Assembly: GCA_947500545.1 (NCBI GenBank) | Contig: CANMSO010000004.1 | Coordinates: 62,001-126,000 of the forward strand | Origin: an uncultured Aquimarina sp. | GTDB taxonomy: Bacteria > Bacteroidota > Bacteroidia > Flavobacteriales > Flavobacteriaceae | Direction of reading: 5' to 3' | DNA length: 64,000 bases | In this document: in pieces, positions 16,327 through 27,600 of the stretch | How the letters are laid out: the number at the start of each line of letters is the position of its first letter | Numbering within the stretch: position 1 is the stretch's first letter | Notes under the pieces: generated by a model | Database searches by the model: none | Told to the model about the DNA's origin: nothing | The model's input: the letters and a program-made list of their open reading frames with translations, nothing else | Program-made: the position numbers and the translations under genes

Positions 16327-19300
16327 CTAATCTTTCAATTTAAAAATCTTTGGAGCTTTATCATTAATCCCCGTAATCAGAAATTTTTCTCCTGATTTAT
16401 TTTTCACCCACTGCATTGCTCTTACCTCATCTTCTACAAAGAACCCAGAAGCTTTTTGATCCACATAATTTCCATTTTCATCACTAAGTAATACATTGCC
16501 TCGGCTTGCATCTAATCTAGAAAATTGAGGTTTAAAGCCAAAGTTATTACCTGCCAAAATAAGGTCTAAGACACCATCCTTATTCAAATCTGCTGTTTCT
16601 ACATCAAAAATACAAGACAGTTGTACTTCCTTTGGAAGTTCTTCTACTTCAAAGTTTCCTTTTCCGTCATTATACACTACTAAACTTGCAAAGTTGTTCA
16701 CGGTTTTCACAATGGTATTTTCCAGTACTTCAACAGAGAATAGCTGATCTATGGATTTGGTTGCATATTCTGAGAATTTAAGGTTTTGCTTTTTTAATGA
16801 ATTGATCTGACCCGTAATTTCCTTTTTTAAATGTATTGGAATGTCTTTTCCATTACTTGTTTGAGTGAATATTTGTTCTACAGTACCATTATTATCAAAA
16901 TCATTGACATACATTTTAACCGGATTTGTTTCACTTGCCTGGTATATCGCATTAAGTCCACGGTTCCCTAATACTAAATCAATATCCCCATCATTATCCA
17001 AATCTTTAGCCTCAACGGTATTGAACCAACCAGAAATACTATCCAAATTAGTCGAAAATGGATTTATTTCCCCTTTATCATTTTTAAATATTTTTGGAGA
17101 CATCCATTCACCTACAACGATCAAATCCTTTTTATGATCACCATCAATATCCTGCCAGGTAGCATCTGTGACCATTCCAACAGTTTTTACTCCTGAAGCT
17201 TTCTCATTGGTGACATTTCTGAAATTACCTTTCCCGTCATTTTCCATCAAGTAACTCTGAGGTGAAACACCATATACACCAGAAATACCCTGACTTCCGA
17301 CGAAAAAGTCAATATCCCCATCCTGATCGTAATCATATGGTGCTAGTACAGCAATATTTGTATTTGTTGGAAGAATTATATTTCCTCTTGAGAAATTCCC
17401 CTTGCCGTCATTAATATAACTTCTTACACCTGTTCTTGCTCCTTTGAAATTACCGCCAGAACCAATAATCAAATCAAGGTCTTGGTCTCCGTCTATATCG
17501 TTAAAAATAGCTGCGGTATCTTCAAAAATTTCTTCTGTTTCAAATGCAGCTGGTTTTAATTTCCCTTCCTCACTTTGTAAATAAAGTTTACCTGTTTGTT
17601 TATATGCACCACCAATAAATACATCGTCGTTACCATCACCATTAACATCCCCAACTGCCAAAGCTGGCCCCTCACGAGATTGCATCTTATAAATTAAACC
17701 TTCATAATCAAAATCTACATATGGGTCTTCTTTATGAGGTGAAATTGTATGGGTTACTGCTTCAAAAAAAGTGTTTCCAAGAGTTGATCTATGTTTGTAA
17801 TCATGAATTGCATTTTTTTGATCCAATGTGATCAAAGAATTCAGTGCAACATCTCTTATAACCTGATTTTTTCCATTAGGAAATATGACTTGTAAAGAAT
17901 CTACTGTTTCGGTTTTTCCCAGACCAATCGTCATTATATAATCAATAGATGACTGAAAGCCTCGTGTTGGAATTAACTCTTGTCTTTGTACCTTATCATT
18001 AAAAAAAACTTCAACAACACTACCTATACCAAAGGTGTTCTTATCCCCTCCTTTTATTTGCACTTTTAGATAATTGTTTTTCTCTTTTTCGCTATTATTT
18101 TGGTAAATAGAAACCGGCATATTAAAATTATTGACCACCAAATCGAGATCTCCATCATTATCCAAATCTCCATATGTTGATCCGTTTGAAAATGTAGGCT
18201 CCTCAAGTCCCCAATCCTTGGTTACATTAGAAAATGTAAGATCTTTGTTATTCTTAAAGGCATAATTAGGAATAGGGGTAGATGGCATCTTGTTGATTAT
18301 AGAATCTACTTCTTCCTTTTTCCCTGTAAGCGTCATTTTCTGAATGATATCATTCGCAAAGAAATTCATGAAATCTTGATTTGTAAGATCATGATAAATA
18401 CCATTACTTACATAAATATCACGATATCCATCATTGTCCATATCAAATAGCAATGCTCCCCAACTCCAGTCTGTTTTTGCTACACCACCATAAAAAGCGA
18501 TTTCTGAAAAAGTATTGTTCCCGTTATTAAGCTGCAAGGAGTTCTGCATATATTGATTATGGAAGTCTCTACTTTTCTTTAATTTATATACATCATAACT
18601 TTCAAAAGAACTTGTCTCTTTGAGACGTTGATCTCCTTCTGGGAGCATATCGGTAACAAAAATTTCAGGATATCCATCATTATTAATATCGGCCATATCT
18701 GCACCCATAGATGATATACTCAGATGCGGCATCCAATCTTTTATTTCTTCAGAAAACGTGCCATCACCCTTATTTATGTATAGATAATCTCTTTCATAAA
18801 AATCATTGGACACATAAATATCTGGTAGCATATCTTTATTAATATCTCCTATAGTCACCCCTAATCCAAAACCGATAAGACTACCATAGATTCCTGCAGA
18901 TTCGCTAACATCTGTAAAGGAGTTATTATCATTTCTAAGCAATTTATCTCCTCCTCCCTTTAAAATCTCAGGAATTTCCCAATCTTTTGCTCTAAGGTTC
19001 CGTTTATTTACATAACCAAGACTACTTACAGGAATGAAGCTATTATTTAAAAGATAAACATCCAGGTCCCCATCTCTATCATAATCAAAAAAAGCAGCAT
19101 GGGTAGTAAACCCACTATCGGCCAAATTATATTCTGCAGCTTTTTCAGTAAAAGTTAAATCTCCGTTATTAATAAACAATTCATTTTTTTGGTCATCTCC
19201 CTTTACATTGCCAGCGTTACATACGTAAATATCTAATAACCCATCCGCATTAATATCTACCATAACGACTCCTGTAGACCACGAGTTTTTTCCTGTAGTT

Positions 19301-19632
19301 TTTGAGAATGAAGAAATATCTTCAAAAGCAAAATTTCCTTTATTGAGATATAATTTGTTTTTCTTTTGGTTAGCGGTAAGATATAAATCAGGAAGACCAT
19401 CATTATTAATATCTCCAATTGCTACGCCTCCTCCATTATAGAAGTTACGATATGTAAATATATTGAAGTCCTTTTCATTATTTACCTGATTAATAAAATC
19501 AATATTGGTAGTTTTAGAAGATAATTTGGTAAATAGTGTAGTTTTATCCGTATCCTGAGTTTTCTTAGGCTGTTCTTTACGGCAAGAAATCAAGATAAGT
19601 ACTATAAAACAGCTATAAATTAATTTATTCAT
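16327..19632 (-). CDS. Lipoprotein with FG-GAP/VCBS repeats and ASPIC/UnbV domain (copy 2)
   Basis: This is the middle paralogue, 1,101 residues, with a lipobox LISC (Cys about 16). The same three-part layout is present: N-terminal FG-GAP/VCBS propeller repeats, an ASPIC/UnbV domain about 520-600 (FGIGSVVEVFF, RGFQSSIDYIMTIGLG, FPNG) and C-terminal repeats. In this copy the WPDG-type motif reads FPNG, a substitution relative to copy 1. It starts 1 bp after the stop of copy 1, and 23 bp separate it from copy 3, so all three are on one transcript. It is likely outer-membrane anchored, working with the SusC/SusD pair upstream. Confidence 0.88.
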   Translation of the reverse strand: MNKLIYSCFIVLILISCRKEQPKKTQDTDKTTLFTKLSSKTTNIDFINQVNNEKDFNIFTYRNFYNGGGVAIGDINNDGLPDLYLTANQKKNKLYLNKGNFAFEDISSFSKTTGKNSWSTGVVMVDINADGLLDIYVCNAGNVKGDDQKNELFINNGDLTFTEKAAEYNLADSGFTTHAAFFDYDRDGDLDVYLLNNSFIPVSSLGYVNKRNLRAKDWEIPEILKGGGDKLLRNDNNSFTDVSESAGIYGSLIGFGLGVTIGDINKDMLPDIYVSNDFYERDYLYINKGDGTFSEEIKDWMPHLSISSMGADMADINNDGYPEIFVTDMLPEGDQRLKETSSFESYDVYKLKKSRDFHNQYMQNSLQLNNGNNTFSEIAFYGGVAKTDWSWGALLFDMDNDGYRDIYVSNGIYHDLTNQDFMNFFANDIIQKMTLTGKKEEVDSIINKMPSTPIPNYAFKNNKDLTFSNVTKDWGLEEPTFSNGSTYGDLDNDGDLDLVVNNFNMPVSIYQNNSEKEKNNYLKVQIKGGDKNTFGIGSVVEVFFNDKVQRQELIPTRGFQSSIDYIMTIGLGKTETVDSLQVIFPNGKNQVIRDVALNSLITLDQKNAIHDYKHRSTLGNTFFEAVTHTISPHKEDPYVDFDYEGLIYKMQSREGPALAVGDVNGDGNDDVFIGGAYKQTGKLYLQSEEGKLKPAAFETEEIFEDTAAIFNDIDGDQDLDLIIGSGGNFKGARTGVRSYINDGKGNFSRGNIILPTNTNIAVLAPYDYDQDGDIDFFVGSQGISGVYGVSPQSYLMENDGKGNFRNVTNEKASGVKTVGMVTDATWQDIDGDHKKDLIVVGEWMSPKIFKNDKGEINPFSTNLDSISGWFNTVEAKDLDNDGDIDLVLGNRGLNAIYQASETNPVKMYVNDFDNNGTVEQIFTQTSNGKDIPIHLKKEITGQINSLKKQNLKFSEYATKSIDQLFSVEVLENTIVKTVNNFASLVVYNDGKGNFEVEELPKEVQLSCIFDVETADLNKDGVLDLILAGNNFGFKPQFSRLDASRGNVLLSDENGNYVDQKASGFFVEDEVRAMQWVKNKSGEKFLITGINDKAPKIFKLKD

Positions 19633-19633
19633 C

Positions 19634-22600
19634 TTATTTTTTGATTTTTTTTATCGCTTGAAGACTATCATTATTTACTCCAAATAGCACATACTCTTCT
19701 TCGCGAATTTTGATAGCTTTTATTGATCGCACGGCTCCTTTTATACTAAATCCCGGGCTACTATGGCTTTCAAAATTTCCTTTTTTATCATTCAGTAAAA
19801 CCACACCATACGATGCATCTAATCTACTTAATTGGGTGCTAATTTCATATGTATTCCCTCCTAGAATAATATCAGGGTATTCATCATCATTGATATCACT
19901 TACTAAAATATCCTGTACTGAAGAAATCTGGGCTTCCCATGGTAATTCATGAGCAATAAAACTCAGATCACCTTTGTTTTCAAAATATGTAGTACTCAAT
20001 GTAAATACCTCTCTTTTTTCGGCTTGATTAATTTTTGACTTTGGAAAATAGTCGCGAAAATCTGCATCAGCAAAGGCGCTATAAGACAAATATTTTTTAT
20101 TTAGTTGGGGTATTTGTTTTGCTAGTTCATCTTTTGTTGCAATAGGAGTTTCTTTTCCTTCATAAAAATAGGTTACAATAGGATCGATCTTGCCATTATC
20201 ATCAAAATCTGCAAGATACAACTGAATAGGTTCTTTTTCTGAAGCTTTTAAGCGGGTATTCATCCCCCAATTACCGGCAATAATATCCAAATCCCCATCA
20301 TTATCCATATCACTAACTTCTATAGAATTCCACCAGCCATTAGTGTTTTTTAATGTAGGGTTATTACTATTTACAAAGCTCCCTTTGCCATTATTAATCA
20401 TTATTGTAATTGGCATATAATGGCCTGCCAAAACCAAATCTTGATATGTATCATTATTGATATCTATAAATTTAGCGTCATACACCTGACCTATCTTATC
20501 TAAGTCTGATGTTGCAGCTGAAGTCATTTCTTTAAAAGTTCCAGCTCCGTTATTTTTAAAAAGGTAATTTTTTGGAATAACATCATATCGACCAGAAACA
20601 GCATTGCTACCTATAAAAAGATCCAAATCTCCATCATTATCAATATCCGAAGTAGTAACAGTTGAAGCATTAATGATAATATCTGAAAAAGCATCTTGCT
20701 TTTTAGTAAATACCCCTCTATTATTAATAAATAATCCCGGAACACCCTGATAATCCGAATATTTTTCATTTCCTCCGTAAACAGTTAAAATATCCAAATC
20801 TCCATCATTATCTACATCAATGAAACATTGCTCAATATCTTCATACCGTTTGTCTATTTCTAAATTGGGTTGTTCACTTTTATCAAAACCGCCGTCAACT
20901 TGTTGTAAAAACAATGCTCCGGTTTTAAATCTTCCCCCAGGTATAAAAACATCTTCTAACCCATCTTTATTTACATCTACTACTGATATGTGAGGTCCTT
21001 CATTAGAAAGAGCATAAGGAGCCAGTGGCTCGATATTAAAATCTTTAGTTTCATAATCCTGATGCTTAAATTTTAAATCGATGGCATCATTTTTATATAA
21101 TTCTGAAACTTTTTCTCTAGTATCGAAACCAGTAATTTCTTTTTCCCTTTCCAAATAAAGCAATTGATTAGCTTTTATATCTTTTCGAATAGACATAGAA
21201 CCATCAGGCCAATGTATGTGTAGGGAGTCAATTTTAGTTTCATTCCCTAATCCAAAATGTAAGGTAGATGAAACAGAAGATAGGTATCCCCGTGTTGTAA
21301 ATATCTCGGCTGTTTGAATATTCTTCTTGCTATAAGCAGATACTTTGGCTCCTATAGCATTACGATTACTTTTAGCTCCTTTTAATTTTAGCTTCAAATA
21401 ATTATTGTTTTCGACCAATTTTTCTGACTGATTCTTATATATAAAAGCCTCTTCATTAATATTATTAGTTATGATATCCAGATCTCCATCATTATCCAGA
21501 TCTGCGTATACAGCACCATTACTATAAGAAGGAGTATTTTCTAACCAGGTATCAGAAACATTTTCAAAAGTTAGATCTCCATTATTTTTATAGAAATAAT
21601 TCTTAGTCTTTTTACTTGGTAATTCGTTGATCAAGGCCAGATCTTCTTTTTTCATGCCTTTATCTATGCGCTTTTGGATATTTTCGTTAGCAATGAAGCT
21701 TATAAAATCCATATCATTAGTTGCTCCTTTAATTCCGTTGGAAATAAAAATATCTTTATACCCATCATTGTTATAATCTGCTAAAAGGGGTGCCCAACTC
21801 CATTCTGTAGCTGCAATACCAGAAAAAAAGGCTACTTCACTAAAATTAGTATTTCCTCTATTTATCTGTAACGCATTCTGCATATATTGAGGTTGATACT
21901 CATTTTTCAGGTATTGATTATAGGTTGAGTATCCATATTCAGTTCCTGAGGATTTATAGGTTTTCAGATCTTCAGGAAGCATATCCAGGGATAAAACATC
22001 AGAAAGTCCATCATTATTAAGATCTGCAATATCAACACCCATAGAAAAGTGAGAGGTATGTTGTATATTTTTCTGATTCGTAGTAATTAGTTCTTTGAAT
22101 GTTCCATTTTTTTGATTTATGTATAGGTAATCATTTTCAAAAAAATCATTTCCAATATAAATATCTGGATAGCCATCATTGTTAACATCACTTGTTGCGA
22201 TTCCTAACCCATAACCTATGGCCCCTTGAAAAATACCAGCTTTTATAGAAATATCTTTATACCTGCCATTATCATTCTGATATAATCTATCTCCGGACAA
22301 TGAATCTACTTGGCTTCGTTTGGACCCTTTTCCATAAGTCCGGCTAGGGTGAACAGAGTGATTTAACAAATACATATCCAAATCCCCATCTAAATCATAA
22401 TCAAAAAAACTAGCCTGTGTAGAAAAACTAGAAATATCTAAATTGTAAACTGAGGCTTTTTCTTCAAAAGATGGTATACCTTTTTCATCTACTCCTTGAT
22501 TAACAAATAGTTTATTTACCCCTTTTATCCCTCTATAATTAGATACTTTACAAACGTATATATCTTGCAATCCATCGCTATTAATGTCTACCACAGTGAC

Positions 22601-22948
22601 CCCTGTAGACCAGCCTTTATTATCCTTTAATAAAGCTGATGTAGCTTCTTCAAAATGAAAATTATTTCTATTTATATAAAGCTTATTTTCATTTTGATTA
22701 GAAACAAAATACAAATCTGCCAACTCATCATTATTAAAATCTCCAACTGCTACTCCTGCGCCATTATAATAGTACAGATATCTAAGAATATTAAGTTCAG
22801 GAGTGTCTTTTAATTCGTTTACAAACGAAACTCCAGTATGATCACTTGATACTATCGTAAAGATATTTGACTCTTTTTCTTTTTTACAAGAAACACAGAT
22901 CGAAAAAGTCATTATACAAAAAACTATATATCTATAGGAAGTATTCAA
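19634..22948 (-). CDS. Lipoprotein with FG-GAP/VCBS repeats and ASPIC/UnbV domain (copy 1)
   Basis: This is the first of the three paralogues after susD, 1,104 residues, with a lipobox CVSC (Cys about 21). FG-GAP/VCBS repeats such as VDINSDGLQDIYVCK and DLDNDGDLDIITN occupy residues about 60-490. The ASPIC/UnbV domain near 515-610 has NAIGAKVSAY, TRGYLSSVSSTLHFGLG and WPDGS. More repeats follow to the C-terminus. Similar proteins often accompany SusC/SusD pairs in marine Bacteroidota, suggesting ligand capture at the cell surface (family context; the ligand is unknown). A hairpin separates it from susD. Confidence 0.88.
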   Translation of the reverse strand: MNTSYRYIVFCIMTFSICVSCKKEKESNIFTIVSSDHTGVSFVNELKDTPELNILRYLYYYNGAGVAVGDFNNDELADLYFVSNQNENKLYINRNNFHFEEATSALLKDNKGWSTGVTVVDINSDGLQDIYVCKVSNYRGIKGVNKLFVNQGVDEKGIPSFEEKASVYNLDISSFSTQASFFDYDLDGDLDMYLLNHSVHPSRTYGKGSKRSQVDSLSGDRLYQNDNGRYKDISIKAGIFQGAIGYGLGIATSDVNNDGYPDIYIGNDFFENDYLYINQKNGTFKELITTNQKNIQHTSHFSMGVDIADLNNDGLSDVLSLDMLPEDLKTYKSSGTEYGYSTYNQYLKNEYQPQYMQNALQINRGNTNFSEVAFFSGIAATEWSWAPLLADYNNDGYKDIFISNGIKGATNDMDFISFIANENIQKRIDKGMKKEDLALINELPSKKTKNYFYKNNGDLTFENVSDTWLENTPSYSNGAVYADLDNDGDLDIITNNINEEAFIYKNQSEKLVENNNYLKLKLKGAKSNRNAIGAKVSAYSKKNIQTAEIFTTRGYLSSVSSTLHFGLGNETKIDSLHIHWPDGSMSIRKDIKANQLLYLEREKEITGFDTREKVSELYKNDAIDLKFKHQDYETKDFNIEPLAPYALSNEGPHISVVDVNKDGLEDVFIPGGRFKTGALFLQQVDGGFDKSEQPNLEIDKRYEDIEQCFIDVDNDGDLDILTVYGGNEKYSDYQGVPGLFINNRGVFTKKQDAFSDIIINASTVTTSDIDNDGDLDLFIGSNAVSGRYDVIPKNYLFKNNGAGTFKEMTSAATSDLDKIGQVYDAKFIDINNDTYQDLVLAGHYMPITIMINNGKGSFVNSNNPTLKNTNGWWNSIEVSDMDNDGDLDIIAGNWGMNTRLKASEKEPIQLYLADFDDNGKIDPIVTYFYEGKETPIATKDELAKQIPQLNKKYLSYSAFADADFRDYFPKSKINQAEKREVFTLSTTYFENKGDLSFIAHELPWEAQISSVQDILVSDINDDEYPDIILGGNTYEISTQLSRLDASYGVVLLNDKKGNFESHSSPGFSIKGAVRSIKAIKIREEEYVLFGVNNDSLQAIKKIKK

Positions 22949-23004
22949 TTTAGGTAATATTTTTCTTAAAGATAGTATAATGATTTATCAAGAGTTCAAT
23001 TAAT

Positions 23005-23030
23005 AGAGCCCTTCAAAATAGAAGGGCTCT
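23005..23030 (-). terminator. Intra-operon hairpin between susD and the CRTAC-type genes
   Basis: A perfect 10-bp stem (AGAGCCCTTC with GAAGGGCTCT) and 6-nt loop lie in the 112-bp gap after susD. No U-tract follows in the direction of transcription, so full termination is unlikely. It may attenuate transcription or stabilise the susC-susD message, giving lower downstream expression. This role is inference. Confidence 0.55.
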
Positions 23031-23060
23031 GCTCTAACAATCTTAGCTTAATTTACTGAA

Positions 23061-24602
23061 CTAATAACCAGGGTTTTGGCTCAAATTAGGGTTAGTAAGT
23101 AATGCTGTTGCAGGGATAGGGAATAATACTCTAAAATCGTCTGTATTAATTTTTAATGCCCAGGCATCTGCAAATTTTCCAAATCGAATTAAATCGTTAC
23201 GCCTCCAGAACTCTTTATAAAGCTCTCTACCTCTTTCATCTATTAAATCTTGCTCAGTTAAAGCTCCTAAATCCTGAGCGTTACGAATATCTCTAAGTTG
23301 GTTAACCATTGATAGCGCATCACCAGTACCGGTTCCTCCTCTAAATAAAGCCTCGGCTTTCATTAAGTGTGCATCTGCATATCTAAATATGATTTGGTGT
23401 CCTGTAAATTCTCCATTTTCTGGATGATATTTTATAGTTCGAATACCGGTACGTTCGTTATTCCCAGCTAAACCAGGAAATTCTTTTTCAAAAAACAATG
23501 GGTTACCAGGTCGATCAGTAAGAGGATTTCCATTTGCATCATATTGTTGTCCAATTAAGAATCCAAAACCAATACCTAAGTTTGAACCATCTGTTGGCAC
23601 AAAACCTCTGCGCTCTTCTTGTCCGCTACCAGGAACATTAGTATTTGGGTCTCCTTCAAATAAATCATAAAACTCTGCAAGGGTAGACCAACCGTTCCAT
23701 CCTCCACCTGCATTTTCAGGTGCATTCTGATTGTAATGTAAACCATTCCACATTCTATTACCTACACTAGAAATAGTAAAAAATATGGTTTCAGTATCTA
23801 CATCAGGCTTGAAAATATCAAAATAACCTGATTGTAAAGCATATCCATCTGCAGTAATTGCATCAACCAATTCTATAACTCTAGTCATATCTGCAGCGGC
23901 TGGATCTGTCTGCCCTAAATAAATATGTTTATTAAGATATAGTTTTGCTAAAAGAAAATTTGCTGCAGCCTTAGAAGGTCTTAAGTTTTCTTCACTAGGG
24001 CCTCGATTTAGTAAACCAGGTAAAGCAGTATTTAAATCGTCAAGAATAAAATCAAAAGCTTCAGCACGTGTCATTACCATCGGGTCGACATCAGAACCAT
24101 CTCCTGGTGTTCTGAATGGTGCTACACCATACATATCCATAACCCAAAACATAGCATAAGCTCTTATGAATCTTGCACTTGCTTTTTCCTCAGCACTTGC
24201 GTTAGTTGTTCGATCATCAATTATCTGACTAGCTCTAAAAACTAATTGATTCAAGTTATTCCAGTTATTAAGTACATATGGGTGTTGCGAGTCCCAGGTA
24301 TGTTCATGAAGTTTTCTCCATATCCCATTATCTCCCCAGTCTGTACCCCTAGTTGGTACTAATAATTCATCTGTGGTGACCTCGTTTAATGCATATAGAT
24401 CCTGCTGATTTTCTACAATTCCTTTTAAATCACCTGTATAAAGATTATCTAAAAAAGGACCAGGTTCTTCGATTCCTGTGAATTCAGTCTCAGAATCTGC
24501 GATTGAAGAATCAGATTCCTCAATCTCAAGATCGGTACATGAAACTACAAGTAGCATCGATAACACGATCAACAAACTTGATTTAAAATGTTCTTTTTTC
24601 AT
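23061..24602 (-). CDS. RagB/SusD-family nutrient-uptake outer-membrane lipoprotein
   Basis: This 513-residue surface lipoprotein has a lipobox VVSC (Cys about 22), followed by the acidic stretch DLEIEESD. It has the helical TPR-like SusD fold: an N-terminal SusD-like domain (WDxxHPYVLNNWNNL), the conserved ARFIRAYAMFWVMDMYG, and the C-terminal RagB domain with RYADAHLMKAEALFR, ELYKEFWRRNDLIRFGKF and the terminal FPIPATALLTNPNLSQNPGY. It forms the lid over the SusC pore and binds the substrate. It is 12 bp downstream of susC. The substrate is not deducible; glycan or another polymer is typical. Confidence 0.93.
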   Translation of the reverse strand: MKKEHFKSSLLIVLSMLLVVSCTDLEIEESDSSIADSETEFTGIEEPGPFLDNLYTGDLKGIVENQQDLYALNEVTTDELLVPTRGTDWGDNGIWRKLHEHTWDSQHPYVLNNWNNLNQLVFRASQIIDDRTTNASAEEKASARFIRAYAMFWVMDMYGVAPFRTPGDGSDVDPMVMTRAEAFDFILDDLNTALPGLLNRGPSEENLRPSKAAANFLLAKLYLNKHIYLGQTDPAAADMTRVIELVDAITADGYALQSGYFDIFKPDVDTETIFFTISSVGNRMWNGLHYNQNAPENAGGGWNGWSTLAEFYDLFEGDPNTNVPGSGQEERRGFVPTDGSNLGIGFGFLIGQQYDANGNPLTDRPGNPLFFEKEFPGLAGNNERTGIRTIKYHPENGEFTGHQIIFRYADAHLMKAEALFRGGTGTGDALSMVNQLRDIRNAQDLGALTEQDLIDERGRELYKEFWRRNDLIRFGKFADAWALKINTDDFRVLFPIPATALLTNPNLSQNPGY

Positions 24603-24614
24603 AATTCTAATTTT

Positions 24615-27600
24615 TTAAAATGTAGCATTTAATCCAAACGTATATGTTCTTGGTCTTGGAAAGGCTGTATAATCAATTCCCGCTGTAGGGAGGTTATTCA
24701 AAAGGTTATTACTTCCTGCTGTAGGAGCAGTACTTACTTCAGGATCTAAACCACTATAATCTGTGATTACAAACAAGTTTTGACCGGCTGCGTATACTCT
24801 CATAGTCTTAAAAACTCCGTCACCTTTAAGTGGTACATTATATCCTATAGTTGCATTTTGCAATCGTAGAAAATCTCCTTTTTCTAAGAAACGAGTAGAC
24901 ACATCTGCAGCGTTTGTTCCTGCTTCACCATTCCCAATAACATCTGTTGTTACATTACGTCCTCCTGCAATACTACCCGCTGTAAAAAATGCATTTTGAG
25001 TATTGTTATAGATATAATGCCCATACTGTCCTGCAAAAAATACAGATGCATCAAAGTTCTTGTAATTAAAACTTGTTGAAATACCCACATTAAAATCTGG
25101 CAAAGCACTTTTTCCTACTAATACCTGTAAATCATTATTTCCGGTAATAGATTGTCCATTGGCATCAAAACCTTCAAACTCTCTCAAAAAGTACGAAAAT
25201 AATGGCTCTCCTTCTGTTAAAATTTGAGCAAATGCCCCTGTAAGACCCTGACCAAATATCGTTCCTGCATTAAACTGCCCTTCAAAATCTTGTAATTCGT
25301 TTTTGTTATACGCAATATTAAATCCAAAATTCCATGTCATATCCTCTTGTTGGATGATATCATAATTGATCGAAAATTCAACCCCTTGATTGATTACACT
25401 ACCATCTACATTGGTAAATGTAAAAGGTTGCGCGGCTGGCTGAGCAGACTGTACTTGTAATAAAAGATCCTGTGTATCCTTTCTGTATAAATCCAAACTA
25501 CCACTAAGACGATCGTTTACAAATCCAAAATCGATACCAAAATTTAATTGAGATGTCTCTTCCCATTTCAAATCGGGATTCTCAAAAGATACATCACTTG
25601 TTCCTGGAACAACAACTTCTCCTCCATTTTCTATCCAATTAACGGGAACAACGAATCTTTCTCGACGAATAAAGTTTCCGAATCCTAATCCATCTTGATT
25701 ACCAGTGATACCGTATCCTACTCTTAATTTAAGTGTTGAAAAAGCATCTGGAGCAAAATCTTCCTGATCGATTTTCCATGCAAATGCACCTGAAGGAAAA
25801 TATCCATATTTATTATTTTCACCAAATCTTGAAGATCCATCAGCACGCATTGTGGCGGTGAAAATATACTTATCATTTATTGAATAATTAGCTCTTACAA
25901 AATATGATTGTAATTCGTCTGTATTATCAAAAGTATCTCCCGTGATTGTACTTGCTATCAAACCGCGCGGTGCAAGGAAAGGAACACGGCCCTCAATAGT
26001 AGGAACTATTCTATTAATAAAAGCTCCTGCAATTGTACCTCCTCCGTCTCTTATCTTGTCTGATACGATATATTGTTGATACGGTCCATCTATATTACCT
26101 TCTATAGCATCAGCAGATGCTTCTAAGCCATCTATCATCCCATCTAACCCTCTTGTAGTAAATCCAAAACCTCCAATATTTCTACCTTCTCTAGAAAAGT
26201 CCTGAAATGAGTACCCTCCTAAGATTGAAAATTTAGAGTTCTCGAATTCTTTTTCATAATTAACGGTAAATTCTAATAATCTATTGGTAACATCTATATC
26301 ACTTACTGTTGCTCTACCATTACCAGGAGCTCCATTCTGTAAGCCTACTATATCGCCAGAAATTGCGCTTCCTCTTGTAGACTCAGAATCATCATATCCA
26401 AGATTAACCTTTGCAGAAAGCCCTTCTATTATTTGATACTCAACTGACCCATTAAGTAATATTCTATTTGTTTTTGTCTCACTCTGACTATTAACTAACA
26501 AACTTAAAGGATTTACAAAAGATCCTCCAGGAACAAAATTTGGGTCGGCAGGCCATGTTGGATTTGCAATATAAGCTGTTCCTAACAAATCTCCTTGAAA
26601 TCCTGCATCAGCACCAATTGGTGGTGCTTCATCATTTACTCTAGAGAGTGTTCCCTGAACATTTACTTTTAATTTTTCGTCAAAGAAACGATGAGTTGCA
26701 TTTATACGACCAGTAATTCTTTCTAATGAACTTTTTTCGACTACACCAAATTGTTTTCCATATCCAAAAGAAGCCCTTACATTACCATTTTTATAACTCT
26801 GAGAATACGATAAGTTTTGATTTTGAGAGGCTGCTGTTCTAGTAATAACATCCTGCCAATCTGTATCATTACCAAAGTCTTGAGCCCCTACATCACCACC
26901 AAAGGACTGAATAGCTGATAAATATTGATTTCTATCTAATAAATCAAATTCTTCAGCAGGAGTGGCAATACTTAATGTAGAAGAAAACTCAAACTCACCT
27001 TTTGTATTACCCCTACCTGATTTTGTAGTAATAATAACTACTCCATTTGCACCTCTAGAACCATAAATTGCAGTTGCTGATGCATCTTTTAAGATACTTA
27101 CACTCTCAATATCACTTGGACTAATAAAATTTAACGGGTTTCTAGATGCGCTAGACCCTACACCAATATTACTACCACTCGCCCCTGTTTCGTCTCCCGC
27201 CAATGGAACTCCATCAACAACAAAAAGCGGATTATTATTTGATCTAACGGAACTTGTTCCTCGAATTCTTAAATTAACTCCGGCTCCAGGCTCCCCACTA
27301 GTCTGTGTAATCTGCACCCCTGCAGTTTTACCTTGGATCAATTGCTCTGGAGAAGCAATTACACCTTGATTAAAGTCTTCTGAACTAACAACTGCAACGG
27401 CACCCGTTGCATCTTTAACAGATTGTGTACCATAACCAATTACTACAACTGCCTCTAACTCTGCTGCGTCTTCCTGCATTGTAACATTTATTGTAGTCCG
27501 CCCATTAACATTAATTTCCTGGGCTTTAAAACCTACATAACTAAACACTAAAATTGCATCTTCTGCAACGTTATCCAGTGTATAATTTCCATCAAAATCT

